DNA from: DASTFY01 sp963813375 | GTDB lineage: Bacteria; Actinomycetota; Acidimicrobiia; Acidimicrobiales; Ilumatobacteraceae | Length of the DNA stretch: 64,000 nucleotides | NCBI GenBank assembly: GCA_963813375.1 | Contig: CAWEYT010000010.1 | Coordinates: forward strand, 310,001 to 374,000 | Direction of reading: 5' to 3' | Shown here: positions 16,568-25,178 of the stretch, piece after piece | Layout of the letters: each line of letters starts with the position of its first letter | Numbering within the stretch: position 1 is the stretch's first letter | The notes under the pieces: model-generated | Databases searched by the model: none | What the model saw: only the letters and a program-made list of their open reading frames with translations | Told to the model about the DNA's origin: nothing | Program-made: the position numbers and the translations under genes

Positions 16568-17788
16568 CTACAAGGGCAGGTCGCCCGTCGCCCGCTTGGT
16601 CGAGCCGGTGTCGGTGTAGGCCGCGATGGTGCGCTGCGCGATGCGCATCTGGTGGATCTCGTCGGCGCCGTCGGCGAAGCGGGCCCAGCGGGCCTGCTTG
16701 AGCATGTCGGCCAGGGGCGTGTCGGTCGAGTAGCCCAGCGCGCCGTGGACCTGGATCGCCCGGTCGATGATCCGCCACAGGCTGTTGGCCACGAAGTGCT
16801 TGGCCATCGACACCTCGGCCGTGAAGTCGAGCTTGTGCTCGATGCGGTAGGCGGCGTGGAGCACCATCAGCTTGCACTGGTAGAGCTCCATGGCCGAGTC
16901 CGAGATCAACCATTGGATGCCCTGCTTCTCGGCCAGGTAGGAGCCGTGGCTGTAGCGCTCGAGCGCCCGCTTCACCGTCATGTCGAGGGCGATCTCGGCC
17001 TGGCCGATCCAACGCATGCAGTGGGCCAGGCGGGCCGGTCCCAACCGGTACTGGCCCAGCAGGTGGCCCTGGCCCTGCCCGCCGAGCATGTTGGCGTGAG
17101 GCACCCGGAGGTCCTCGATGACGATCTCGCAGTGGTTGTGCGAGCCGCTCATGGTCTGGATGTCCCGGACGGCGGTCCAGCCGGGACTGGGCAGGTCGAC
17201 GATGAAGGCCGTGTTCGCGGCCTGGGGGATCTCCGGGTCCTCCTCGGTGCGGGCGATGAGGATGGCGAACTGGGCGCCCTTGGCCCCGGAGATGAACCAC
17301 TTGTGGCCGTTGACGATCCACTCGTCGCCGTCCCGGTAGGCGAAGGTCTTGATGAGCGTGGGGTCAGAGCCCGCCACGTCGGGCTCGGTCATGGCGAAGC
17401 AGGACCGGGCGGTGCCCTCGCAGAGGGGGCGCAGGTACTTGTCCTTCTGCTCCGGCGTGCCCCAGTGCTCGAGCGTGTGCTGGTTCCCCTCGTCGGGCGC
17501 CTGGGCGTTGATGACGAAGGGGCCGATGCCGACCTTGGCCGCCTCCGCCGACACCGCCGCCATGGCCGTGGGCCCCAGCCCCATCCCGCCCCACTCGGGC
17601 GGCATGTGCGGCAGCCAGATCCCCCAGTCCTCGCGGGCGATCTTGCGCAGCTTCACGATCGTCTTCACGACTTCGCTCCGCTGAGCCTGGTCCGTCGCCT
17701 CCCACTCCGGCCGGACGACATCGTCCATCAGGGAGCGGACCTTCAGGCGGGTCTCCTCCACCTCGGGAGGGAACGTGAAGTCGATCAT
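16568..17788 (-). CDS. Acyl-CoA dehydrogenase family protein
   Basis: A 406-residue FAD flavoprotein that desaturates an acyl-CoA at the alpha-beta position. Family blocks in order: WGIWLPHMPPEWGGMGLG, then CFAMTEPDVAGSDPTLIKT (FAD/substrate signature 1), IVNGHKWFISGAKGAQ, and QVHGALGYSTDTPLADMLKQ with ARFADGADEIHQMRIAQ near the C-terminus. The last matches the second signature, with the RxxDGxxEIH pattern. The start is ATG 17788 (MIDFTFPPEVEE), 47 bp from the divergent menG start. Chain length of the substrate cannot be read from sequence. Confidence 0.9.
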   Translation of the reverse strand: MIDFTFPPEVEETRLKVRSLMDDVVRPEWEATDQAQRSEVVKTIVKLRKIAREDWGIWLPHMPPEWGGMGLGPTAMAAVSAEAAKVGIGPFVINAQAPDEGNQHTLEHWGTPEQKDKYLRPLCEGTARSCFAMTEPDVAGSDPTLIKTFAYRDGDEWIVNGHKWFISGAKGAQFAILIARTEEDPEIPQAANTAFIVDLPSPGWTAVRDIQTMSGSHNHCEIVIEDLRVPHANMLGGQGQGHLLGQYRLGPARLAHCMRWIGQAEIALDMTVKRALERYSHGSYLAEKQGIQWLISDSAMELYQCKLMVLHAAYRIEHKLDFTAEVSMAKHFVANSLWRIIDRAIQVHGALGYSTDTPLADMLKQARWARFADGADEIHQMRIAQRTIAAYTDTGSTKRATGDLPL

Positions 17789-17834
17789 CGGCGCAGTCTG
17801 GCACTGCCTCCCGGGGCCGGGCAGACTCCCGCTG

Positions 17835-18554
17835 ATGTCGAGCCGGCCGGAGCACCGTGCACCCTGGGACGGCGATCGTCTCCCGGAGGGCGAGGCCAAG
17901 GTGCAGGCCGTCCGCGAGATGTTCGATGCCATCGCCCCCCGGTACGACCTGGTCAACCGGCTGATGACCTTCCGGCTCGACGTCCGCTGGCGCCGGCTGG
18001 CCGTACGCTCGCTGGACCTGCAGCCCGGCTCGCTGGTGGCCGACCTGGCCTCCGGGACCGGCGACCTGTGCGTGGAGCTGGCCCGCCAGGGGCTGCGGCC
18101 GATGTCGATCGACCTCTCGTTCGGGATGCTGCTGGCCGACCGCAGCGGCGCGCCGCGGATCCAGGCCGACATCCTCCAGCTCCCCGTGCCTGACCGCGAG
18201 CTCGACGGGGTGACGTGCGGCTTCGCGCTGCGCAACCTGGTCGAGCTCGGAGCCTTCTTCGACGAGCTCGGCCGAGCCGTCCGCTCGGGTGGCCGCATCG
18301 CCCTGCTGGACGTCGCCACCCCTCCCAACGCCGTGATCCGTTGGGGCCACAGCGTGTACTTCGGCAAGGTCGTGCCCCGCATCGGGGGGCTGCTCTCCGA
18401 CCCCGGCGCCTACCGCTACCTGCCGAAGAGCGTGGCGTACCTCCCATCCCCGGTCGAGATGCTCGAGCGCCTCCGCCAAGCGGGCTTCACCACCGTCCAG
18501 CGCCGGCTGCTGTCGGGAGGCATCACGCAGCTCATCACGGCGACCCGGATGTGA
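17835..18554 (+). CDS. menG: Demethylmenaquinone methyltransferase (UbiE/MenG)
   Basis: Last step of menaquinone synthesis: SAM-dependent methylation of the naphthoquinone ring. 239 residues. VREMFDAIAPRYDLVNRLMT is the UbiE N-terminal signature, VADLASGTGDLCVELARQG is the SAM-binding motif I, and VTCGFALRNLVELGAFFDEL is the second UbiE motif. Start ATG 17835 (MSSRPEHRAPWDG). It is followed after 4 bp by menF, so the two are co-transcribed. The pathway genes continue at 20757-27212. Confidence 0.92.
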   Translation: MSSRPEHRAPWDGDRLPEGEAKVQAVREMFDAIAPRYDLVNRLMTFRLDVRWRRLAVRSLDLQPGSLVADLASGTGDLCVELARQGLRPMSIDLSFGMLLADRSGAPRIQADILQLPVPDRELDGVTCGFALRNLVELGAFFDELGRAVRSGGRIALLDVATPPNAVIRWGHSVYFGKVVPRIGGLLSDPGAYRYLPKSVAYLPSPVEMLERLRQAGFTTVQRRLLSGGITQLITATRM

Positions 18555-18558
18555 GCGC

Positions 18559-19740
18559 ATGGGCATGAGGGCCGTCACCAGACCGCTCGACCGCGAGGTC
18601 GACCTCAACGGCTTCGCCCGCGGCGACGGCTTCCTCTTCGTGCGCGACGGCGTCGGCGTGGCCGGTCGCGGCGTGGCGGCGCGCGTCCCGGTGGCCGAGG
18701 TCGCGGGCACCCTCGCCGCCATCGAGTGCGACGACGCGGTCGGGCAGCCCGGCTGCGGTCCCATCGCCCTCGGCGTGGTCCCGTTCCTGCCGTCGGACGA
18801 GACGGAGCTCGTCATCCCGGCCGTCACCATCGGCAAGGGTCCGGACGGCGACCGGTGGATCACGACCGTCGACGGGGCCGAAGCAGATCTGGAGCCGCCT
18901 CCGACGCCGACCGCCCGCGCCGGCGCGTTCACCGTCGTGCCCGGGGTGCCGGTCGACACCTACCTCGCCGCGGTCGGCGCCGGTCGCGACGCGGTGCGGG
19001 CGGGCCGCCTCACCAAGGTCGTGATCGCCCGCGACGTCGTGGTGGAGGCCGACCGTCCGCTCGACATCCATGCCATCCTGCTACGGCTGCGGGCCTCGTT
19101 CGGCTCGAGCTACCGCTACTCGGTGGACGGCTTCGTGGGCGCTTCACCCGAGCTGCTGGTGGCCCGGCACGGCGACGTCGTGCGCTCGCACCCCCTGGCC
19201 GGCACGGCACCCCGGACCGGCGATCCGACGACCGACGCCGTCACTGCCGCCGCCCTCATCGCCTCGACCAAGGACCAGGTCGAGCACCGGGTGGTCATCG
19301 ACGTGGTGCACGAGACGCTGCTGCCGTGGTGCAGCTACGTCGACTGGGAGGCCGAGCCCTCCATCGTCACCGTGGCCAACGTGCAGCACCTCGGCACGTT
19401 GATCGAGGGTCGGCTCTCGTGGCCCCCGCCCAACGTGCTCGAGCTGGTGGCGGCGCTCTCCCCCACCCCGGCGCTCGGCGGTCATCCGCGCGCCGAAGCC
19501 CTGGAGCTCATCGCTGCCGTCGAGGGCATGGATCGCGGCCGCTACGGCGGCGCCGTCGGCTGGGTGGACGCGACCGGCAACGGCACGTGGGCGGTGGCCA
19601 TCCGCTGCGCGGAGATCAGCGGAGCCCGGGCCCGCCTGTTCGCCGGCGGGGGCATCGTGGCCGACAGCGATCCGCACGCCGAGCTGGCTGAAACGCAGGC
19701 CAAGCTGCAGGCCATGCTCTCGGCGATCGTGCGTCCCTGA
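18559..19740 (+). CDS. menF: Isochorismate synthase (MenF type)
   Basis: Converts chorismate to isochorismate at the entry to menaquinone synthesis. 393 residues. The chorismate-binding domain is C-terminal: GRLTKVVIARDVVVEADRP, SPELLVARHGDVVRSHPLAG, then STKDQVEHRVVIDVVHETL. VAALSPTPALGGHPRAEALE and RGRYGGAVGWVD follow. GTWAVAIRCAEISG and GGGIVADSDPHAEL complete the active-site shell. No glutamine amidotransferase partner is near, which favours isochorismate synthase over anthranilate or ADC synthase. ATG 18559 follows the menG stop closely; ATG 18565 is an alternative. Confidence 0.88.
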   Translation: MGMRAVTRPLDREVDLNGFARGDGFLFVRDGVGVAGRGVAARVPVAEVAGTLAAIECDDAVGQPGCGPIALGVVPFLPSDETELVIPAVTIGKGPDGDRWITTVDGAEADLEPPPTPTARAGAFTVVPGVPVDTYLAAVGAGRDAVRAGRLTKVVIARDVVVEADRPLDIHAILLRLRASFGSSYRYSVDGFVGASPELLVARHGDVVRSHPLAGTAPRTGDPTTDAVTAAALIASTKDQVEHRVVIDVVHETLLPWCSYVDWEAEPSIVTVANVQHLGTLIEGRLSWPPPNVLELVAALSPTPALGGHPRAEALELIAAVEGMDRGRYGGAVGWVDATGNGTWAVAIRCAEISGARARLFAGGGIVADSDPHAELAETQAKLQAMLSAIVRP

Positions 19741-19749
19741 CCGTGACGC

Positions 19750-20639
19750 CTACTGGACGGTCGGATCCGGCCAGCGAGCAGTGGTGTGGTGAGCCAGCGC
19801 TCCCAGGGTGTGATGGGCCGTACACCCTTGGGATAGGCGTAGGGGCGGGCCGGCGGGATGTCGCCCTTGGTGTCGACGACGTACACCTTCGTGCCCTCCG
19901 GGGCCCAGTCGAAGAGGAACTGGGCGTTGCCGTTCTCCTGCCGCACGCAGCCCGCCGACAACGACCGGCCGAGCTGCTCGGTGCTCTGGATGGGCCGGCC
20001 GTGCTTGGTCGGGATGCTGTGGAAGCCGATGGCCGCGCCCGTGCCGCCGCGGGCGAAGCGGACCATGAACTCCATGCGGGTCGGGCTGTTGGCGACGCCC
20101 GTGTAGCGGGACTTCGAGAAGACCCAGAACTCCCCCACCCCCGGCTGCTTGCGAGCCTTGTGCCCCGACACCGGGTAGTCCCGGGTCACGACGCCGTTGG
20201 CCTCGACGAGCCAGACGTGCATCGCACCCATGTCGTAGACGACGCGCCGCCCCATGCCCGAGAAGATCGGCAGCGGCACGGTCGGTGCGGCGGGGGCGGC
20301 CGGGGCAGGCGCCGGGGCCGGCGGGGCGGGCGCGGGAGCCGGGACGACCGGGGCGGGAGCCGGCGGCGCGGGGATGGCGGGCGCGGCCGCGGCGACCGGC
20401 ACCGCCGGGGCAGGAGCCGGCGGGGCGGGGGTGGCAGGCGCGGCGATGGCGACCGGGGCCACCGCGGTCGGCGCTGGAGCGCCCGGCGCGGGCGGCGGGA
20501 TCCCCGGACCGACGGCCTGTGGCTCGGCGAGTGCGGCTGGTGCGACGGCGGGATCCACGGGCACGACGATGACGTCGGCCCCGGAGGCGCAGGCGGTGAG
20601 CAGTGCGGCGGCTGCGATCAGGCCCCACGGCGTGCGCAT
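19750..20639 (-). CDS. Lipoprotein L,D-transpeptidase (YkuD), C-terminal frame uncertain
   Basis: Forms 3-3 peptidoglycan cross-links or links proteins to the wall. MRTPWGLIAAAALLTACASG is a lipoprotein signal with the lipobox LTAC. A GAGGAGA ribosome-binding site lies about 9 nt before ATG 20639. Residues about 20-125 are an Ala/Pro linker (APAPPAPAP-like repeats) that can span the wall. The YkuD domain follows: YDMGAMHVWLVEANGVVTRD, GVGEFWVFSKSRYTGV, and the active site GFHSIP...SLSAGCVRQEN with catalytic His and Cys. The reading frame past about 19800 runs into the menF antisense. The neighbouring frame gives a stop at 19750, 10 bp after the menF stop, so I place a small indel there. Low certainty for the last 25 residues. 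Confidence 0.83.
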
Positions 20640-20756
20640 GGCGATCGTTCTCCTCGACGCCCCAGAGGAGAAACCGCCCGTCCCGCACTCGGGTGGGGAG
20701 CGTACCTGCCAGTGGTAACTCGATGCCAGCACCCTCCCCGGCCCGCCGGGCGGGAC

Positions 20757-22439
20757 TCAGCCGAGGGCGCGGGCGACGGCCTCGTGGATGGCGCGGTGCA
20801 CGAACACGTTGTCGGCCCGGTCCGTGCGCACCCGCAACAGGCGCGGGCCCCGCCCGAGCGCGTCGCTGAGCCCCGCCAGCTCGGTCAGCTCGGCGGCGGG
20901 GAGACCGTGAGCGGTCGCCAGCGCCACCGGATCGACCCCGTGCGGCGTGCCGAAGAGCTGTTCGAAGCGGTCCGCCTCCACCTCCGTGGCCTGGGGCAGG
21001 AACGAGAAGATCCCACCCCCGTCGTTGTCGGCGACCACGATCGTGAGATCGGCGGCGCGGCGGCCGAGCGCCAAGAGGCCGTTGCTGTCGTGGAGCAGGG
21101 CGATGTCGCCGACGAGGAGGAAGGTCGGAGCGGCCGAGCCCAGCGCCACGCCCACGGCCGTGGACACGACGCCGTCGATCCCGTTGGCGCCGCGGTTGGC
21201 GAGGTGGCGCACACCGTCCCGTGGGGCGGCATACCACTCCACGTCCCGCACGGGCATCGACGACGACGCCACGAGCGTCGCCCCGTCAGGGATGGCGGCG
21301 ACGAGCGCGCGAGCGAGCCCGGGCTCTGTGGGCCGGTCGACCGTCCCGAGCACGTCGTCGATGGCGGCCTGAGCCTGTTCCTCGGCTCGCCGCCAGCGGG
21401 CGGCCCATGGTGTCCGGGCGCCGGCCCGCAGACGCCCGGACAGGATGCGGCAGACCTGCGCGGCATCCGCCACGACGCGAAACCCCGCGGTTCCCTCGGG
21501 ATCCACCCAAGCGGCCGATGACGTCACCTGCACCTGCTCGGCGCCCGACGCCTCCAGCCACTGCGCCAGCACCTTCGACGCGGGCGGCCGACCGAGCCGG
21601 AGCACCACGGTCGGGGTGTGGTCCGCCGCGAAGCCGGGATGGCGCAGCAGGTCGTCGAAGGCGGCCACGGTGGTCGGACGCGGGAGCCGGCAGCCGGACC
21701 GGGGGTCGGCCAGCACCGGCCAACCAGCAGCCGCGGCCAGGGCGTGGACGGACTCGGGGTCCCCCGCGCCACCGCCCGCGACGATGACACCGCGAGGCTG
21801 GTCGAGGACGGTCACGAGCGCGTCGACGTCGGCGGGGCCGAGCACGCCCACCCCAGGCAGCGTGCGATGCCACGGGCGACCGTCCGGCCGGCCGGCCGGC
21901 AGCTCCTCGGGAACACCGACCAGCGGATCGCGGAACGGGAGGTTCAGGTGGACAGGGCCGGGCCACGGATCCGTGGCGTCGGCGATGGCTCGCGAGACGA
22001 GTGGGCGCCAGCGGGGCGCCAGCGACGGGTCGGGCGGGCCGGGGTCGGCGTACGCGCGCACCGCTCCCCCGAACAGGTGCGTCTGGTCGATGGTCTGTGG
22101 CGCGGCCACGTCCCGCAGCTCCGGTGGTCGGTCAGCGGTGCAGACGACCAGGGGTACCTCGGCCTGGTGGGCCTCGACCACGGCGGCGTGCAGCTCGGCG
22201 GCGGCGGTACCGCTGGTGCACACCACGAGCGCGGGTCGGCCGGTGGCCAGACCCACACCCAGCGCCGCGAACGAGCAGGACCGTTCGTCGTGGAAGACGT
22301 GCAACGCCAACTCGGGACGGTCGGCCAGGGCGAGGGCCAGCGGCGTCGAGCGCGAGCCAGGGGACAGCATGACGTGGCGCACGCCGGCCCGGACCGCCTC
22401 GTCGGCCAGCGTGGCGCAGAACGTGGCGGCCGCGCTCAT
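20757..22439 (-). CDS. menD: 2-succinyl-5-enolpyruvyl-6-hydroxy-3-cyclohexene-1-carboxylate synthase (MenD)
   Basis: ThDP enzyme of menaquinone synthesis that adds 2-oxoglutarate to isochorismate. 560 residues, complete. VMLSPGSRSTPLALALADRP and HVFHDERSCSFAALGVGLA are MenD signatures; the latter has the ThDP catalytic glutamate. TSGTAAAELHAAVVEAHQA, PQTIDQTHLFGG and GPVHLNLPFRDPL follow. LVGDIALLHDSNGLLALGRR with VVADNDGGGIFSFLPQ is the ThDP pyrophosphate/magnesium motif (GD...NN-type). ATG 22439 is preferred, since a start at 22484 would run into the divergent DsbA-like gene. Confidence 0.93.
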   Translation of the reverse strand: MSAAATFCATLADEAVRAGVRHVMLSPGSRSTPLALALADRPELALHVFHDERSCSFAALGVGLATGRPALVVCTSGTAAAELHAAVVEAHQAEVPLVVCTADRPPELRDVAAPQTIDQTHLFGGAVRAYADPGPPDPSLAPRWRPLVSRAIADATDPWPGPVHLNLPFRDPLVGVPEELPAGRPDGRPWHRTLPGVGVLGPADVDALVTVLDQPRGVIVAGGGAGDPESVHALAAAAGWPVLADPRSGCRLPRPTTVAAFDDLLRHPGFAADHTPTVVLRLGRPPASKVLAQWLEASGAEQVQVTSSAAWVDPEGTAGFRVVADAAQVCRILSGRLRAGARTPWAARWRRAEEQAQAAIDDVLGTVDRPTEPGLARALVAAIPDGATLVASSSMPVRDVEWYAAPRDGVRHLANRGANGIDGVVSTAVGVALGSAAPTFLLVGDIALLHDSNGLLALGRRAADLTIVVADNDGGGIFSFLPQATEVEADRFEQLFGTPHGVDPVALATAHGLPAAELTELAGLSDALGRGPRLLRVRTDRADNVFVHRAIHEAVARALG

Positions 22440-22470
22440 CTCCCCATCGTGCCCCGTATCGTGCTGCGCG

Positions 22471-23115
22471 GTGAAGGTCGACATCTGGTCCGACGTCGTC
22501 TGCCCGTGGTGCTACATCGGGAAACGGCGGTTCGAGGCGGCGCTCCGGCGCTTCCCCGGGGCCGACGACGTCACCGTCACCTTCCGGGCCTTCCAGCTCG
22601 ATCCCGGTGCCCCGCCGGGCGCGGCCACGCCCGTCCGGCAGGTCTACGAGCGCAAGTTCGGCCCCGGCCAGGCGGATCAGATGATCGACCGGGTGACGGC
22701 CCTCGCCTCCGGGGAGGGCCTGAGCTTCGACCTGGACCGGGCCGTGCGGGCCAACACACTGCTGGCCCACCGGGTGCTCTGGCTGGCCCGCCAGCGCGAC
22801 GTCCAGGAGGCCGTGAAGGAGCGCCTGCTGCGGGCCTACTTCACCGAGGGCGGCAACGTCGGCGACCCCGACACCCTGGCCGGCCTGGCCGCGGAGTGCG
22901 GCCTGGATCGGAACGAGGTCCTCGGGTTCCTGGCGTCCGACGCCGGCGAAGCCGAGGTGGCCGGCGACCTGACCGAGGCGCTCGAGCTGGGGATCACGGC
23001 CGTACCCACCTACGTGTTCGACGGGCGTTGGTCGGTGCCGGGCGCCCAGGAGCCCGACACATTCCTCCGGGTCCTCGAGCGCGTCGCCGAGCTGGAGGCC
23101 GCAGGCGCCGAGTGA
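22471..23115 (+). CDS. DsbA/FrnE-like thioredoxin-fold oxidoreductase
   Basis: A 214-residue protein starting with GTG 22471, KVDIWSDVVCPWCYIGKRR. It has the CPWC redox motif at residues about 11-14, no signal peptide, and a large helical insertion. The cis-Pro loop is ITAVPTYVFDGRWSVPGAQ. This matches the cytoplasmic FrnE/YwbO DsbA branch, not periplasmic DsbA. It lies between menD and menH and overlaps menH by 4 nt (GTGA), so it is translated together with a quinone-synthesis gene. A redox role is inferred, not shown. Confidence 0.87.
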   Translation: MKVDIWSDVVCPWCYIGKRRFEAALRRFPGADDVTVTFRAFQLDPGAPPGAATPVRQVYERKFGPGQADQMIDRVTALASGEGLSFDLDRAVRANTLLAHRVLWLARQRDVQEAVKERLLRAYFTEGGNVGDPDTLAGLAAECGLDRNEVLGFLASDAGEAEVAGDLTEALELGITAVPTYVFDGRWSVPGAQEPDTFLRVLERVAELEAAGAE

Positions 23116-23883
23116 CCGCGCTCCACGCCGAGCGGTCCGGCTCCGGACCGCGCCTCGTCCTCGTCCACGGGTTCACGCAGACCGGGCGGTCGTGGGGACC
23201 GATCGCCGCCGACCTGTCCCGCGATCACGAGGTGGTGACCGTCGATGCGCCCGGCCACGGCCGGTCCTCGGACCTGGCGGCGGATCTCCCGACGGGGGCC
23301 GCGCTCCTGGGCCAGGCGGGCGGGAAGGCCGCCTACGTCGGCTACTCGATGGGCGGCCGGCTGGCGCTCCACCTCGCGCTGGCCCGACCGGACCTCGTGG
23401 GCGGCCTGGTGCTCATCGGCGCCACGGCCGGGATCGAGGACGCAGGGGAACGAGCCACCCGCCGCGCCGCCGACGACAGGCTGGCCGCGGAACTCGAACG
23501 GGACGGCATCGATGTGTTCCTCGAGCGGTGGCTGGCGCAGCCGCTCTTCGCCTCGCTGCCGACGGAGGCCGCCGACCTCGAGGACCGCAGACGCAACACC
23601 GCGGCCGGCCTGGCTTCCAGCCTGCGCCTGGCCGGGACGGGCACGCAGGCACCGCTCTGGGATCGCCTCGACGCGCTGACGATGCCCGTGCTCGTCCTGG
23701 CCGGCGAGCGCGACGAGAAGTTCGTCGGCCATCGGCCGGCGCATGGCGGACGCCATCGGGGCGAGCGCCACCTTCGCCGTCGTGCCCGGCGCGGGCCACG
23801 CCAGCCAGCTCGAGCAGCCGGACGAGTTCCTCCGGGTGCTGCGCGGTTGGCTGCTCGGCGTCAGACGGCGACGAGGAGGATGA
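23112..23883 (+). CDS. menH: Alpha/beta hydrolase, probable MenH (SHCHC synthase), frameshifted
   Basis: GTG 23112 overlaps the DsbA-like stop by 4 nt. LVLVHGFTQTGRSWGPIAAD gives the oxyanion HGFTQ typical of MenH. VTVDAPGHGRSS and AAYVGYSMGGRLALHLAL (nucleophile Ser in GYSMGG) follow, then VLVLAGERDEKFV (acid). Near 23735 one extra base shifts the frame. The correct continuation is AIGRRMADAIG and VVPGAGHASQLEQP with the catalytic His, to a TGA at 23881. Position among men genes supports MenH, which eliminates pyruvate from the MenD product. The last 23 bp overlap the convergent DUF4190 gene. Confidence 0.8.
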
Positions 23884-24193
23884 CGCTCAGCACGAAGGTG
23901 ACGAGGGCGATGATGCCGAGGACGATGCCGGCGGTCGCCATGCCGCTGCCCTTGAGCCGGCCGCCCGACTCCTGGATCTCCCGCTTGGCGGTCATGCCCA
24001 GGTAGATGGCGATCGGACCCAGGATCACGCCGCAGAAGAAGAGCCCGACGATCCCGCAGACCAGCGCGCCGGTGGCCTTGCCGGCGTTCACCGCCGGACC
24101 ACGACCTGACCCAGAGTCGAACCCCGGCGGGGGCGGCGGCGCCGCCGGCGGAGGAGGCGGCGGAGCGGCGGGCGGAGGCGGCATGGAACTCAT
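23861..24193 (-). CDS. DUF4190 small membrane protein with proline-rich N-terminus
   Basis: 110 residues. A Pro-rich cytoplasmic tail (PPPPAAPPPPPPAAPP) is followed by two membrane helices with the DUF4190 pattern: GALVCGIVGLFFCGVILGPI then AIYLGMTAKREIQESGGRLK and GSGMATAGIVLGIIALVTFV. The start at ATG 24193 has a GGGAG box 10 nt upstream. Function unknown. Such proteins are common in actinobacteria, and the Pro tail may bind partner domains. Confidence 0.85.
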   Translation of the reverse strand: MSSMPPPPAAPPPPPPAAPPPPPGFDSGSGRGPAVNAGKATGALVCGIVGLFFCGVILGPIAIYLGMTAKREIQESGGRLKGSGMATAGIVLGIIALVTFVLSVILLVAV

Positions 24194-24258
24194 CGAGGGA
24201 TTCTCCCTGACGTCAGCGGACGGTTCGGCGCAACCTAGCCCTCGCTCCCGCCGCAGCC

Positions 24259-24313
24259 GTTCATGGCCGATCTCGCCGTCCTGGTTGCGGTCAGGCCGGC
24301 CGTGAGTGGGATC
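24259..24313. repeat. Second copy of the TGGCCGATCTCGCCG intergenic element
   Basis: CGTTCATGGCCGATCTCGCC then GTCCTGGTTGCGGT parallels the palindrome at 16465, and an imperfect inverted arm (GGCCGGCCGTGAGTGGG) follows. It lies in the 118-bp gap between the menA stop and the DUF4190 start. The stem is weaker than in the first copy. Confidence 0.55.
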
Positions 24314-25178
24314 AGCCGCCCACGGCCAGACCGATGGTGAACAACGCGCCGAAGCCGAGCTGGAGGCGGCCGGTCGCGACCAGGACGGCGATCAGCTCGC
24401 GGCCCGCCGCACCGGCACGCACCTTCCCGACCGGACCGAAGGCGAGGGGTACGGCACCCACGGTCAACGCCGCCGGCCAACGCCACCGCCCGGCACAGAC
24501 CAGCGCGCCGGCGAACGCCATGGCGACGAGCACCGTGTAGAGCTCGCGGGTCGGGCGATCGCCCATGCGGACCGCGAGCGTGCGCTTGCCGGCCGCCCGA
24601 TCGGTCGGGATGTCGCGCAGGTTGTTGACCACCAGCAGCGCACAGGCCAGCGCACCCACCGCGGCGCCGGCGACGACCGAGAGCGCGGTGAGGCGCTCGA
24701 CCAGGACATAGGTCGTGCCCGCCGTCGCCACCAGTCCGAAGAACACGAACACGAAGAGCTCACCGAAGCCGTAGTAGCCGTACGGGCGCGGGCCGCCCGT
24801 GTAGAACCACCCGGCGGCGATGGCCGCGGCCCCGACCACGAGGAGCTCCCACCCGACGGCCACCGCCAAGGCGAGACCGGCGAGCGCGGCGACCCCGAAC
24901 GCGGCGAGGGCCGCCCGCTTCACGGCGGCAGGCGCCGCCAGACCGGAGGCGACGAGGCGCACCGGCCCGACGCGTTCGGTGTCCGTCCCCCGGACGCCAT
25001 CGCTGTAGTCGTTGGCGTAGTTCGTCCCGATCTGCAGGGCCAGCGAGACGGTGAGCGCCGCCCCCACCCGCCACCACGCGAAGCCGCCCTCGCCGGTGGC
25101 GCAGGCGGTGCCGACCGCGACCGGTACGACCGCGGCGGGAAGGGTGCGGGGGCGGGCACCCGCGACCCAGCGGTTCAC
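24312..25178 (-). CDS. menA: 1,4-dihydroxy-2-naphthoate polyprenyltransferase (MenA)
   Basis: Integral membrane prenyltransferase that attaches the isoprenoid tail in menaquinone synthesis. About 288 residues, eight or more hydrophobic segments. GTG 25178 overlaps the menB stop by 4 nt. WVAGARPRTLPAAVVPVAVG is the N-terminal signature. LQIGTNYANDYSDGVRGTDT contains the Asp-rich NDxxD-type motif, and LLVVNNLRDIPTDRAAGKRT contains the second Asp motif. No frameshift. Transcribed with menB. Confidence 0.92.
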   Translation of the reverse strand: MNRWVAGARPRTLPAAVVPVAVGTACATGEGGFAWWRVGAALTVSLALQIGTNYANDYSDGVRGTDTERVGPVRLVASGLAAPAAVKRAALAAFGVAALAGLALAVAVGWELLVVGAAAIAAGWFYTGGPRPYGYYGFGELFVFVFFGLVATAGTTYVLVERLTALSVVAGAAVGALACALLVVNNLRDIPTDRAAGKRTLAVRMGDRPTRELYTVLVAMAFAGALVCAGRWRWPAALTVGAVPLAFGPVGKVRAGAAGRELIAVLVATGRLQLGFGALFTIGLAVGG

